Positions 33,551-43,753 are shown, counted from the stretch's first letter. The stretch: 64,000 nucleotides of DNA from Paracoccus sp. N5 (GCF_000371965.1 NZ_AQUO01000001.1:2426001-2490000); one strand, 5' to 3'. Numbers and translations: made by a program. The notes: a model not told the origin generated them from the sequence alone.

Positions 33551-34147
33551 TCAATGCGGCTTCCAGCGGATCACCCGCCAGACATAGACCGCCACGACCG
33601 TGACCACGACCAGCTTCGACAGCGGGTCGATCCAGTCGGCGACCAGCGCATAATTTTCATGCAGCATCAGCCCCGCGAAGGTCAAAACCCCGGTCCAGAG
33701 CGCGCTGCCCGCCGTGGTATAGGCCAGGAACTTCCACAGCGGCATGCGCGCCAGCCCGGCCGGGACCGAGATCAGCGTGCGGATCGCCGGGATCATGCGG
33801 CCGAAGAACACCGCCATGGCGCCGTGGCGCTGGAACCAGTCATGCGCCGCCTCGATGTCGCCGGGCGACAGGGTCAGGAGCCGGCCGTGGCGGGCGGCGA
33901 AGCGCTTCAGCCGCTCCTCGCCGAACCACAGCCCGACGCAATACCACATCAGCGTGCCCAGGACCGAGCCGAGCGTGCCGACCAGGATGGTCAGCGTCAG
34001 CGACAGCTTGCCGGCGCCGGCCAGGAAACCGGCCAGCGGCATGATGACCTCGGAGGGGATGGGCGGAAAGACGTTCTCGGCCACCATCAGCGCCCAGACG
34101 CCCAGATAGCCCCAGCTGTCGATCGTCGAAACCACCCAGTCGAACAT
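33551..34147 (-). CDS. DedA family membrane protein
   Basis: A 198-residue integral membrane protein with the DedA/VTT signature. It has an ENVFPPIPSEVIMPLAGFLA re-entrant segment, FFGRMIPAIRTLISVPAGLA (the conserved FxRxxPxxRxxxxxxAG), and four further hydrophobic helices. DedA proteins take part in membrane homeostasis, and some flip undecaprenyl phosphate or phosphatidylethanolamine. The exact substrate here cannot be told. It lies 54 bp upstream of the DsbB gene on the same strand. Confidence 0.92.
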   Translation of the reverse strand: MFDWVVSTIDSWGYLGVWALMVAENVFPPIPSEVIMPLAGFLAGAGKLSLTLTILVGTLGSVLGTLMWYCVGLWFGEERLKRFAARHGRLLTLSPGDIEAAHDWFQRHGAMAVFFGRMIPAIRTLISVPAGLARMPLWKFLAYTTAGSALWTGVLTFAGLMLHENYALVADWIDPLSKLVVVTVVAVYVWRVIRWKPH

Positions 34148-34333
34148 GCCCGCCCCCTTCGTTTGCGCCCCGTGCTGCGGGGCGGGGCCGGAACTGTCAA
34201 GGGGGCGGGGGCGGAACTGTCAAAGGGGCGGCGGAACTGTCGGGCCCGCGTCGGTGTTGCGCCGGGCAGGGCTTTGGATAAAGCTGGCATGACGGCGATT
34301 TGACCGGCGCGCGCCGCCGGCGGGAGGGGTGCG

Positions 34334-35182
34334 ATGGAATGGCGGGGCAGACGCGGCAGCCGCAATGTCGAGGACCGGCGCGGCATGGGCCGGGCGGGCG
34401 CGGGGGGCGTCGGCATCGTCGGCATGCTGGCGATCCTGGCGGTGGGCTATTTCTTCGGCATCGACATCTCGCCCATCGTCGGCGGGCTCGAGCAGGGCAG
34501 CCCGTCCGGCGAGCCGCGCGAGCTGACCGCCGAGGAGAAGGAATCGGGCCAGTTCGTCAGCGTGGTGCTGGCCGATACCGAGGAGGTCTGGGCCCGCGTC
34601 CTGCCCGAACAGGCCGGCGAGCAATATGCCGACCCGGGGCTGGTGATGTTCTCGGGCATCGACAGCTCGGCCTGCGGCACGGCGCAATCGGCCATGGGGC
34701 CGTTCTATTGCCCGAATGACCGCAAGATCTATCTCGACACCGATTTCTTCCGCACCATGAGCCAGAAGATGGGCGCGGGCGGCGACTTCGCCTATGCCTA
34801 TGTCATCGCGCATGAGGTCGGCCACCATGTCCAGAACCAGCTCGGCATCCTGAGCCAGACCATGCAGGCCCGCCAGCAGTCGAACCAGGCCACGGCGAAC
34901 CGGATCTCGGTCCTGACCGAATTGCAGGCGGATTGCTTCGCCGGGGTCTGGGCCAGCCACGCCAGCCAGCAGTTCAACAGCATCGACGAGGGCGACATCG
35001 ACGAGGCGATCAATGCCGCCGCCGCCGTGGGCGATGACACGCTGATGGAAAAGGCCGGCCGCGCGCCGATGCCCGATGCCTTTACCCATGGCTCGGCCGC
35101 GCAGCGGCAGGACTGGTTCAAGCGCGGCTTCAGCTCGGGCCAGATGGGGCAATGCGACACGTTCAAGGCGGCCGGGATCTAG
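34334..35182 (+). CDS. Neutral zinc metallopeptidase, YpfJ family
   Basis: A 282-residue protein with one N-terminal membrane helix (GIVGMLAILAVGYFFGI) and a zinc peptidase domain. The HExxH motif is IAHEVGHHVQNQLGI and the likely third-ligand region is ELQADCFAGVWA. MEWRGRRGSRNVEDRRG at the start is typical of the KPN_02809/YpfJ family. The active site should face the periplasm. GGGAGGGG (34322-34329) precedes the ATG. Physiological substrate unknown. Confidence 0.9.
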   Translation: MEWRGRRGSRNVEDRRGMGRAGAGGVGIVGMLAILAVGYFFGIDISPIVGGLEQGSPSGEPRELTAEEKESGQFVSVVLADTEEVWARVLPEQAGEQYADPGLVMFSGIDSSACGTAQSAMGPFYCPNDRKIYLDTDFFRTMSQKMGAGGDFAYAYVIAHEVGHHVQNQLGILSQTMQARQQSNQATANRISVLTELQADCFAGVWASHASQQFNSIDEGDIDEAINAAAAVGDDTLMEKAGRAPMPDAFTHGSAAQRQDWFKRGFSSGQMGQCDTFKAAGI

Positions 35183-35214
35183 GCCGGCGGGCCCGCGCGC
35201 ATGGCGCCGTTGCC

Positions 35215-35297
35215 GGGGTATTTGGGAAACGGTGAAAGGCGCGGCCATGCCGCGGGCGGCGCGGTCGCGGGGGTATTTCCGGAGCAAAGAAGCCGGG
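35215..35297 (+). repeat. Two direct copies of the GGGTATTT intergenic repeat
   Basis: Copy one is at 35215-35239 (GGGGTATTTGGGAAACGGTG and on) and copy two at 35270-35297 (GGGGTATTTCCGGAGCAAAG and on). They lie between the ends of convergent genes. The same head sequence recurs at four other backbone sites in this window. Confidence 0.6.
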
Positions 35298-35300
35298 TGC

Positions 35301-35489
35301 TCAGGGCCGGATGCGGGGCATGCCGCGCGGCCGGTCCAGGGTGGCCCAGTCGGGCCAGAGGCCGAAATGTTCCAGGCCCAGCAGCACCAAGCCCAGCGCG
35401 ACGATGGCCAGCACCAGCTTGACCATGCGCGCGCTGGGCGGGTTGCGCGCCCAGCGCGATGCCCGGATCAGCCAGAGGAGGTTGTTCAT
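35301..35489 (-). CDS. Small single-helix membrane protein
   Basis: A 62-residue protein: MNNLLWLIRASRWARNPPSA, then one hydrophobic helix (VKLVLAIVALGLVLLGLEHF), then a short tail with Trp and Pro. AGGAAGGGG precedes the ATG on the minus strand. The good ribosome-binding site and clean topology argue that it is real. No function is known to me. It is divergent from the COQ10-like gene. Confidence 0.65.
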   Translation of the reverse strand: MNNLLWLIRASRWARNPPSARMVKLVLAIVALGLVLLGLEHFGLWPDWATLDRPRGMPRIRP

Positions 35490-35544
35490 GCGCCCCTTCC
35501 TTTGCTAGGGATCGCCGAAACGGAAAACCGCCCGGGACCACGTC

Positions 35545-35997
35545 TTGCCTCAGCACAGCGACAGCCGCATCCTGCCCTATACCGCCGACCAGATGTATGC
35601 GCTGGTGGCCGATATCGAAAGATACCCCGAGTTCCTGCCCTGGAATTCCGCCGCCCGCATCCGTGCCCGCCGCCCGGGCGAGGGCGGCAGCGAGGTGATC
35701 GAGGCCGATCTGGTCATCAGCTTCAAGGTGTTCCGCGAGCGTTTCGGCAGCCGCGTGACGCTGTGGCCGGCCGGCAGGCGCATCGATACCGAATATCTGG
35801 ACGGGCCGTTCAGATATCTGCGCAGCGGCTGGAGTTTCGCCGACCTGCCGGAAGGCGGCTGCAAGGTCGAATTCTTCGTCGATTTCGAATTCCGCAACGC
35901 CATTCTCGGCAAGGTCATCGGCGTGGTCTTCGGCGAGGCGATGAGCCGCATCGTCCGCGCCTTCGAGGACCGCGCCCGCGCGCTTTACGGCGCCTGA
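35545..35997 (+). CDS. COQ10/RatA-like START-domain protein
   Basis: A 150-residue protein with a TTG start at 35545. It is a single START/SRPBCC fold: SRILPYTADQMYALVADIER, YPEFLPWNSAARI and VEFFVDFEFRNAILGKVIG. In alphaproteobacteria and mitochondria this family binds ubiquinone or its precursors and helps deliver it to the respiratory chain. The RatA toxin annotation comes from the E. coli relative and need not apply. Nine bp separate or overlap its end from the convergent next gene. Confidence 0.85.
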   Translation: MPQHSDSRILPYTADQMYALVADIERYPEFLPWNSAARIRARRPGEGGSEVIEADLVISFKVFRERFGSRVTLWPAGRRIDTEYLDGPFRYLRSGWSFADLPEGGCKVEFFVDFEFRNAILGKVIGVVFGEAMSRIVRAFEDRARALYGA

Positions 35998-36590
35998 CGC
36001 GCCCGTTCCCAGATCGCGTATTCCGGCGCCAGGGCGGCGCGCAGCCGCGCCTCGGTCTCGACATCGAGATCGGTCGCGGCTTCGGGCGAGACATTGACGC
36101 GGGGCAGGGTGATCGCCCGGCCCAGGCGCGCGGCCAGGAAATCCACCAGCGCCGGCATCGCCTCGTAGCGGAAGATGTGGTCGACGGCGATGCGGTCGTC
36201 GTTGTCGATCAGGAAGTCCGATTGCCGGCCCAGCCTGGCATGGCTGGGACGCTCGCCGGGTTGCAGGTAATCCCCGACGAAGCGGGAAAAGGACAGGTGC
36301 GCGGTGCTGTTCGGCTGGCCGATCAGCGCGTCGCGGGCGCGAAAGCGATACCAGCTGCCCAGCCAGTCCAGCGGCTCGCGGATCACCGCCACGGTTTCGA
36401 AACGCGGCGCGCCCAGCGGATGCAGCAGCGGGCGGATCTTGTTGATATATTGCCGCAGGTTCAGGTGCTTGATCTCGGCCCGGCCGCGAAAGGCGATCTC
36501 GGCGCGCTCGGACAGCGCCTGTTCCAGCGCCGTGGTGCCGGTCTTGGGCACCGACAGGAGCACGATCCGGGGCTTGACGAAGATCAGCAT
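35985..36590 (-). CDS. Sulfotransferase-like protein
   Basis: A 201-residue protein. The N-terminal LLSVPKTGTTALEQAL is a PAPS-binding 5'-phosphosulfate loop. AVIREPLDWLGSWYRFR is the matching 3'-phosphate-binding segment. That suggests a small sulfotransferase of the type found in Rhodobacterales. I start at MLIFVKPRIV (36590) because the frame upstream to 36683 overlaps gdhA-side sequence and is Arg/Pro-rich. The acceptor is unknown. Its 3' end overlaps the COQ10-like gene by 13 bp. Confidence 0.7.
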   Translation of the reverse strand: MLIFVKPRIVLLSVPKTGTTALEQALSERAEIAFRGRAEIKHLNLRQYINKIRPLLHPLGAPRFETVAVIREPLDWLGSWYRFRARDALIGQPNSTAHLSFSRFVGDYLQPGERPSHARLGRQSDFLIDNDDRIAVDHIFRYEAMPALVDFLAARLGRAITLPRVNVSPEAATDLDVETEARLRAALAPEYAIWERARQAP

Positions 36591-36693
36591 GGACAACTCA
36601 CGGTCGAAAGCATCCGTGCGGATTAGCGGCCGTGACGGGGGCTGGCAAGCGGGTTGCGGGCGGGCCGGCAGATCCCGGCCCACCCGCCCTGGT

Positions 36694-38046
36694 TCAGATG
36701 ACGCCGAAGGCGCGCATCGGCTCGGCCACGCGGATGAAGCCGGCGATATTGGCGCCGATCACATAGTCGCCGGGCGCGCCGAATTCCTCGGCCGTCTCGT
36801 AGCAGCTGTCGTGGATGTCGCGCATGATGGTGGCGAGCCGCGCCTCGGTCTGCTCGAAGCTCCAGCGGTCGCGCGAGGCGTTCTGCTGCATCTCCAGCGC
36901 CGAAGTGGCGACGCCGCCGGCATTCGCCGCCTTGCCGGGGCCGAACTTGACGCCGGCCTGCTGGAAGGTGCGGATCGCCTCGGGCGTCGAGGGCATGTTG
37001 GCGCCTTCGCCGACCGCCTGCACGCCGTTCTTGACCAGTTTCGCGGCGTCCTTGCCGGTCAGCTCGTTCTGCGTGGCCGAGGGCATGGCGACCTGGCAGG
37101 GCACGTCCCAGATCGAGCCCTCGCCGGACTTGACGAAATAGCCCTGGCCCTTCAGCCGGACGTATTCGCCGATGCGGCCGCGGCGGACCTCCTTGATCTC
37201 CTTGATCAGGTCGAGGTCGAGGCCGTTCTCGTCGACGATATAGCCCGAGCTGTCCGAGCAGGCGACGACCTTGCCGCCATAGGACTGCACCTTCTCGATG
37301 GTGTAGATCGCCACGTTGCCCGAGCCCGAGACGACGGTGGTCTTGCCGTCGAAATCCTCGCCGCCGGTCTGCAGCATGGCGCGGGTGAAATAGGTGTTGC
37401 CATAGCCGGTGGCCTCGGTCCGGGCCAGCGAGCCGCCATAGAACAGGCCCTTGCCGGTCAGCACGCCCGCCTCGTAGCGGTTGGTCAGGCGCTTGTATTG
37501 CCCGAACATATAGCCGATCTCGCGCCCGCCGACGCCGATGTCGCCCGCCGGCACGTCGGTATATTCGCCGAGGTGGCGGTAGAGCTCGGTCATGAAGCTC
37601 TGGCAGAAGCGCATCACCTCGCCATCCGAGCGGCCCTTGGGATCGAAGTCCGAGCCGCCCTTGCCGCCGCCGATGGGCAGGCCGGTCAGCGCGTTCTTGA
37701 AGATCTGCTCGAAGCCCAGGAACTTGATGATGCCGACATTGACCGAAGGATGGAAGCGCAGCCCGCCCTTGTAGGGCCCCATGGCCGAGGAGAACTGCAC
37801 CCGGAAGCCGCGGTTGATCTGCACCTGGCCCTTGTCGTCGGTCCACGGCACGCGGAAGATGATCTGCCGCTCGGGCTCGCACAGGCGCTCGATCAGCGCG
37901 TCTTCCAGGTAGTCGGGGCGCTTGGCCACGACGCGGCCCAGGCTTTCCAGCACCTCGCGCACCGCCTGGTGGAACTCGGGCTCGCCGGCGTTGCGGCGGA
38001 CGACCTGTTCATAGATGGGCGCAAGTTTGTCATCGATCTGCGGCAT
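36694..38046 (-). CDS. gdhA: NADP-type glutamate dehydrogenase
   Basis: A 450-residue hexameric-type glutamate dehydrogenase that interconverts 2-oxoglutarate plus ammonia and glutamate. The catalytic lysine region is PIGGGKGGSDFDPKGRS, with FRVQFSSAMGPYKGGLRFHP before it. The Rossmann domain has VSGSGNVAIYTIEK. Length and GSGNVA motif fit the bacterial NADP-dependent anabolic type. ATG 38046 is preceded by GGAAGGA. A longer frame is not family-like. Confidence 0.95.
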   Translation of the reverse strand: MPQIDDKLAPIYEQVVRRNAGEPEFHQAVREVLESLGRVVAKRPDYLEDALIERLCEPERQIIFRVPWTDDKGQVQINRGFRVQFSSAMGPYKGGLRFHPSVNVGIIKFLGFEQIFKNALTGLPIGGGKGGSDFDPKGRSDGEVMRFCQSFMTELYRHLGEYTDVPAGDIGVGGREIGYMFGQYKRLTNRYEAGVLTGKGLFYGGSLARTEATGYGNTYFTRAMLQTGGEDFDGKTTVVSGSGNVAIYTIEKVQSYGGKVVACSDSSGYIVDENGLDLDLIKEIKEVRRGRIGEYVRLKGQGYFVKSGEGSIWDVPCQVAMPSATQNELTGKDAAKLVKNGVQAVGEGANMPSTPEAIRTFQQAGVKFGPGKAANAGGVATSALEMQQNASRDRWSFEQTEARLATIMRDIHDSCYETAEEFGAPGDYVIGANIAGFIRVAEPMRAFGVI

Positions 38047-38220
38047 GGCGCGCAATCCTTCCCTCAAGAGACGGAATCGCGCATAGCCCAAGGTTTCAGC
38101 AATTTGAATGGGCAAGTGACAGTTTTCGGGCAATCCGCCGAATTTTCTGCCGGATTGCCGGGCAGGTGACGGGCCGCCCGGCCGCGACGGAGCCTTCACG
38201 GGATCCTTTGCCTGCCGGCG

Positions 38221-38367
38221 CTATTCCCAGCAGACATAGACCGCCCCGCCGACCGCGACGACCGAGACGGCCGCGGCGGTAACGGTCGCGGGCGCGGTCA
38301 GGCCGGCCAGGACCGAGGTGCTGATCGTGCCCAGCGTGCCGGCAAAATAGCCGGACGAGCCGGTCAC
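38221..38367 (-). CDS. Possible 48-residue hydrophobic small protein
   Basis: The frame VTGSSGYFAGTLGTISTSVL to GGAVYVCWE lies between gdhA and ccr. An in-frame TAA is directly upstream, so the GTG at 38367 is the only start, and no ribosome-binding site is visible. The Ala/Val/Gly-rich body could be one membrane helix. The SGYFAGTL stretch resembles SGYIAGTL in the island protein at 1552-2265. The coding call is tentative and rests on codon use and this likeness. Confidence 0.35.
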   Translation of the reverse strand: MTGSSGYFAGTLGTISTSVLAGLTAPATVTAAAVSVVAVGGAVYVCWE

Positions 38368-38415
38368 AAGAGGTTAAAAGGGGGCATTTCACCGATTTTC
38401 GACGCGCACGAGAAC

Positions 38416-38448
38416 ACGGCCGATGAAGCATCCCGCTTCACCGGCCGT
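38416..38448 (-). terminator. Hairpin downstream of ccr
   Basis: Inverted repeat of 14-nt arms with one mismatch around a 5-nt loop (ACGGCCGATGAAGC, loop, GCTTCACCGGCCGT), 26 bp after the ccr stop. No strong T-run follows, so it may end transcription with Rho or protect the 3' end. Confidence 0.5.
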
Positions 38449-38474
38449 CGATCTGCTCTTTTGTCTGTCCGGCT

Positions 38475-39764
<1,290 letters not shown>

Positions 39765-39846
39765 CTTGCTTTCCTCTTGCTGCGCGTTCCTCGTGCCGCG
39801 GCGCAGAATCGACGCGGGGTGCAGGGCCTGTTTTACGAATGGCCGC

Positions 39847-39886
39847 GCAATATTGCAACATCGCAGATGCGGAATTTGTAATATTC
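39847..39886 (-). promoter_or_regulatory. Palindromic elements upstream of ccr
   Basis: About 80-120 bp before the ccr start lie GCAATATTGC (39847-39856, a perfect palindrome) and GAATTTGTAATATTC (39872-39886, 4-bp arms). Both stand out as AT-rich in a GC-rich region. Ethylmalonyl-CoA pathway genes are usually substrate-regulated, so these are candidate operator sites. The regulator is not known. Confidence 0.4.
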
Positions 39887-39942
39887 TGTCGTTTTCGCCA
39901 AGGTCACGCCGCGATGCGGCAGCAAAACCCGGCGCTTGCCGC

Positions 39943-40815
39943 TCAGGCCGCCAGATGCCGCGCCAGGAAATCCGCCAGCGGCCGCAGCGCCGCGTCCCGG
40001 CCGAAGGCGGCGGTGCCATGGCCTTCATGCGCCAGCAGGGCGAAATCGATCTCGGCCTGCGGGTCGGCGGCCTGCCAGGCCCGGCGCAGCCGCTCGGCCT
40101 GGCCGGCCGAGACGATGCTGTCCCCTGCGCCGTGACGGATCATCAGCGGCGGCAGGCGCAGACCGGGCGGCATGGCGCCCAGCCGGCCGACCGGCGACAG
40201 CGCGGTGGCCTCGGCCCGTCGCTCGCCGACCGGATAGCCGACCAGCAGCGATTCGACGCTGCGGGGCGAATCGGCGGGCGCGCGCCGCACCTTGCGGCCC
40301 AGGCGGGCCATGTCGGCATCCATGCTGCCGAAATCCATCGGGCCATAGAAATCCACCACCGCGCGCGGCGCCCGCCCGGCCTCGGCCAGCGTCAGCGCCG
40401 CCGAGACCGCCAAGAACGCCCCGGCGCTGCGCCCGCCCAGCGCCATCCGGTCCGGGATCAGCCCCAGTTCCGAAGCGCGCCGGCGCAGGAAATCCAGCGC
40501 CGCCAGCACGTCCTGTTCCTGCGCCGGCCACAGCGCCTGGTTCGACAGGCGATAATTCATCCGCACCACGGCGATGCCCCGCGCCAGCACCTGCGCCGGG
40601 ACCGGCAGGCTGCGCTTGTCGCCGGCCAGGAAACCGCCGCCGTGCAGGTCCAGAAGCCAGGGAAACGGCCCGCCGCCTTCGGGCAGATGCACGTCCAGCC
40701 GGTTGCGCGGCGAGGCTTGGGAATAGGCCAGATCGACCAGCCCCGGCCGGGCCAGCGCCTGCCCTGCCACCAGCCCGGCCAGCAGCGCCAGCGCTGCCCG
40801 GCGCGTCATCGGCAT
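39943..40815 (-). CDS. Secreted alpha/beta hydrolase (esterase/lipase-like)
   Basis: A 290-residue protein with a short signal peptide (MPMTRRAALALLAGLVAGQA). The oxyanion-hole motif is LDLHGGGFLAGD and the nucleophile elbow GGRSAGAF holds the catalytic Ser. The acid residue is likely in HGAGDSIV and the His in HEGHGTAAFG. This is the BD-FAE/hormone-sensitive-lipase-like carboxylesterase pattern. Substrate unknown. It lies between ccr and ecm without evident pathway logic. It is divergent from ecm. Confidence 0.82.
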   Translation of the reverse strand: MPMTRRAALALLAGLVAGQALARPGLVDLAYSQASPRNRLDVHLPEGGGPFPWLLDLHGGGFLAGDKRSLPVPAQVLARGIAVVRMNYRLSNQALWPAQEQDVLAALDFLRRRASELGLIPDRMALGGRSAGAFLAVSAALTLAEAGRAPRAVVDFYGPMDFGSMDADMARLGRKVRRAPADSPRSVESLLVGYPVGERRAEATALSPVGRLGAMPPGLRLPPLMIRHGAGDSIVSAGQAERLRRAWQAADPQAEIDFALLAHEGHGTAAFGRDAALRPLADFLARHLAA

Positions 40816-41104
40816 CCGTCTTGCCCCTCGTTCATCTGCATGGCCGACACCTTAGGGGCCAGACGCATCGATCGTCAAAGCCGGAACATGACGCTTGCCC
40901 CGATGAGGGCCTTGCCGTGGATCGAACCGTTCGAACAAGCCGGGAAATGGGCACCGAATGCCCGGAATGGGCCCTGATCGCCCGCCGATTCATCACCGGC
41001 GCAGTTGCCGCGCAGCATGGATCTCTCTGCAATGCGGCGAATTGACGGCGCAGGATTGTTACGCTATCGCTTGTCGCGTCGTAATAATCTTGCGAGGAAA
41101 TCCC
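40816..41104. other. Divergent intergenic region, esterase / ecm
   Basis: 289 bp with no supportable gene. It must hold promoters for both directions. A GAGGAAA at 41093-41099 is the ecm ribosome-binding site. No clear operator palindrome was seen. Confidence 0.4.
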
Positions 41105-43063
41105 GTGGCCGAGAAAGACAAACCCTGGCTCTTCCGCACCTATGCGGGCCACTCGACCGCCGAGAAATCGAACGCGCTCTATCGCTCGAACCTCGCCAAG
41201 GGCCAGACCGGGCTCTCGGTAGCCTTCGACCTGCCGACCCAGACCGGCTACGACAGCGACCATGTCCTGGCGCGGGGCGAGGTCGGCAAGGTCGGCGTGC
41301 CGGTCTGCCATCTGGGCGACATGCGGGCGCTGTTCGACCAGATCCCGCTCGAGCAGATGAACACCTCGATGACGATCAACGCGACGGCGCCCTGGCTTCT
41401 GTCGCTCTATATCGCGGTGGCCGAGGAGCAGGGCGCGGATGTGGCGAAGCTGCAAGGCACGGTGCAGAACGACATCATCAAGGAATACCTGTCGCGCGGC
41501 ACCTATATCTGCCCGCCGAAACCCTCGCTGAAGATGATCACCGACGTCGCGGCCTATACGGCACGGAACCTGCCGAAATGGAACCCGATGAACGTCTGTT
41601 CCTATCACCTGCAAGAGGCCGGCGCGACGCCGGAACAGGAGCTGGCCTATGCGCTGGCGACCGGCATCGCGGTGCTCGACGACCTCCGGGGCAAGGTCGA
41701 GGCCCAGGATTTCCCGGCCATGGTCGGGCGCATCAGCTTTTTCGTGAACGCCGGCATCCGCTTCGTGACCGAACTGTGCAAGATGCGCGCCTTCACCGAG
41801 CTCTGGGACGAGATCTGCCGCGACCGCTACGGCATCGAGGACGAGAAATACCGCCGCTTCCGCTATGGCGTGCAGGTGAACTCGCTGGGCCTGACCGAGC
41901 AGCAGCCGGAAAACAACGTCTATCGCATTCTCCTGGAGATGCTGGCCGTCACGCTGTCGAAGAACGCCCGCGCCCGCGCCGTGCAGCTGCCGGCCTGGAA
42001 CGAGGCGCTGGGCCTGCCGCGGCCCTGGGACCAGCAATGGTCGCTGCGGATGCAGCAGATCGTCGCCTATGAGACCGACCTGCTGGAATATGGCGACCTG
42101 TTCGACGGCAACCCGGCCATCGCCGCCAAGGTCGAGGAGCTGAAGGCCGGCGCGCGGTCCGAGCTTGCGACGCTGGACGAGATGGGCGGCGCCATCGCCG
42201 CCATCGAATACATGAAGTCGCGGCTGGTCGAATCGAACGCCGCGCGGCTGAACCGCATCGAGGCGAACGAGACCGTGGTCGTGGGCGTCAACCGCTGGCA
42301 GCAGGGCGAGCCCTCGCCGCTGACGGCGGGCGACGGCGGCATCATGGTCGTCGATCCGGCGGTCGAGCAGGACCAGATTGCCCGGCTGGACGCCTGGCGG
42401 CAGGCACGCGACGAAGCGGCCGTCGAGGCCGCTCTCGTCGCGCTGCGCGATGCCGCGCAGAGGGGCCAGAACGTGATGCCGTTTTCCATCGCCGCCGCCA
42501 GGGCCGGTGCCACCACCGGCGAATGGGCCCAGGTCATGCGCGAGGTCCACGGCGAATACCGCGGGCCCACGGGCGTGTCGCAATCGCCCTCGAACCGCAC
42601 CGAGGGGCTGGAACCGATCCGCGAGGCGGTGGATGCGGTCAGCCAGCGCCTGGGCCGCCGGCTGAAATTCCTGGTCGGCAAGCCCGGCCTCGACGGCCAT
42701 TCGAACGGCGCCGAGCAGATCGCCTTCCGCGCCCGCGACTGCGGCATGGACATCACCTATGAGGGCATCCGCCTGACGCCCGAGCAGATCGTCGCCCGCG
42801 CGGCCGAGGAGGACGCCCATATCGTCGGCCTCTCGATCCTGTCGGGCAGCCACCTGCCGCTGATCGAGGATCTGCTGGCACGCATGCGCGCGGCGGGGCT
42901 GGTGCATGTGCCGGTGGTCGTCGGCGGCATCATCCCCGATGACGACGCGGCGCGGCTGCGGCGGATGGGCGTGGCCCGCGTCTATACGCCCAAGGATTTC
43001 GAGCTCAACCGCATCATGATGGACATCGTGGCCCTGGTCGAGCCCGAGGAGGCCGCCGCCTGA
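41105..43063 (+). CDS. ecm: Ethylmalonyl-CoA mutase (B12-dependent)
   Basis: A 652-residue single-chain mutase with a GTG start and GAGGAAA upstream. The N-terminal TIM-barrel begins KPWLFRTYAGHSTAEKSNAL and has SVAFDLPTQTGYDSDH. The C-terminal cobalamin domain has the DxHxxG motif in GKPGLDGHSNGAEQ, then GLSILSGSHL. Ecm turns ethylmalonyl-CoA into methylsuccinyl-CoA. Assignment to Ecm rather than methylmalonyl-CoA mutase rests on shorter length and nearness to ccr, so it is likely but not certain from motifs alone. Confidence 0.88.
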   Translation: MAEKDKPWLFRTYAGHSTAEKSNALYRSNLAKGQTGLSVAFDLPTQTGYDSDHVLARGEVGKVGVPVCHLGDMRALFDQIPLEQMNTSMTINATAPWLLSLYIAVAEEQGADVAKLQGTVQNDIIKEYLSRGTYICPPKPSLKMITDVAAYTARNLPKWNPMNVCSYHLQEAGATPEQELAYALATGIAVLDDLRGKVEAQDFPAMVGRISFFVNAGIRFVTELCKMRAFTELWDEICRDRYGIEDEKYRRFRYGVQVNSLGLTEQQPENNVYRILLEMLAVTLSKNARARAVQLPAWNEALGLPRPWDQQWSLRMQQIVAYETDLLEYGDLFDGNPAIAAKVEELKAGARSELATLDEMGGAIAAIEYMKSRLVESNAARLNRIEANETVVVGVNRWQQGEPSPLTAGDGGIMVVDPAVEQDQIARLDAWRQARDEAAVEAALVALRDAAQRGQNVMPFSIAAARAGATTGEWAQVMREVHGEYRGPTGVSQSPSNRTEGLEPIREAVDAVSQRLGRRLKFLVGKPGLDGHSNGAEQIAFRARDCGMDITYEGIRLTPEQIVARAAEEDAHIVGLSILSGSHLPLIEDLLARMRAAGLVHVPVVVGGIIPDDDAARLRRMGVARVYTPKDFELNRIMMDIVALVEPEEAAA

Positions 43064-43082
43064 GCCGGTTGCACGCTCGCAT

Positions 43083-43146
43083 GGGTATTTGAGGAACGAA
43101 GAAGACGGGGCGCCGCGCCTCTGTCTTCTCTGTTTCATAAATACCC
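43083..43146. repeat. Palindromic GGGTATTT repeat
   Basis: GGGTATTTGAGGAACGAAGA at the left and its inverted counterpart ending ATAAATACCC at the right form an imperfect long hairpin between the ends of two convergent genes. It is a likely bidirectional terminator and a member of the dispersed family. Confidence 0.6.
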
Positions 43147-43183
43147 ACGTCGCGACAGCGCCGCTTGGGCCGGCGTGCCGGGA

Positions 43184-43753
43184 TCAGGCCCGGCCCAGCA
43201 TGTAGAATTCGTCGTTCGGGCGAATGTCGCCGGCATTGACCAGCCGGTTCGACATGCCGAAGAAGGCGGCGATGGCGCCGATGTCCCAGATCTCGTCCTG
43301 GTCGAAGCCGGCCTCGCGCAGCGCGGCATGGTCGCCCGCCTCGATGTCCTGCGCCCGCAGCGCCACCTTCTCGGCATAGGCCAGCATGGCGCGTTCGCGG
43401 GCCGAGAGATCGGCCTTGCGCCAGTTCACCGCCACCTGGTCGGCGATCAGCGCGTTCTTCGCCCGGATGCGCAGGATCGCGCCATGCGCCACCACGCAAT
43501 ACTGGCACTGGTTCAGCCCCGAGGTCGCGACCACGATCAGTTCACGCTCGGCCTTGCTGAGACCGGTCTCGCGCTCCATCAGCGCGTCGTGATAGGCGAA
43601 GAAGGCGCGGAATTCCTCCGGCCGATGCGCCAGCGCCAGGAAGACGTTCGGCACGAAGCCGGATTTCTCGGCCACCTTGCGGATGCGGGCGGCGATGTCC
43701 TCGGGCATCTCGTCAAGCGAGGGCACCGGGAAGCGGCTGATCGGATGGGTCAT
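43184..43753 (-). CDS. Peroxidase-related / carboxymuconolactone decarboxylase-like (AhpD fold) protein
   Basis: A 189-residue helical protein of the AhpD-like fold. The redox centre is CQYCVVAHG (CxxCxxxH). It belongs to the peroxidase-related subgroup (PNVFLALAHRPEEFRAFFAY, GMSNRLVNAGDIRPNDEFY). It may reduce peroxides with a dithiol partner, but the substrate is unknown. ATG 43753 has GAGGAG 6 nt before it. Confidence 0.88.
   Translation of the reverse strand: MTHPISRFPVPSLDEMPEDIAARIRKVAEKSGFVPNVFLALAHRPEEFRAFFAYHDALMERETGLSKAERELIVVATSGLNQCQYCVVAHGAILRIRAKNALIADQVAVNWRKADLSARERAMLAYAEKVALRAQDIEAGDHAALREAGFDQDEIWDIGAIAAFFGMSNRLVNAGDIRPNDEFYMLGRA

Noticed and set aside
35545..35997. True RatA toxin
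   Set aside because: No antitoxin neighbour, and the family in alphaproteobacteria is better explained as COQ10-like ubiquinone-binding.
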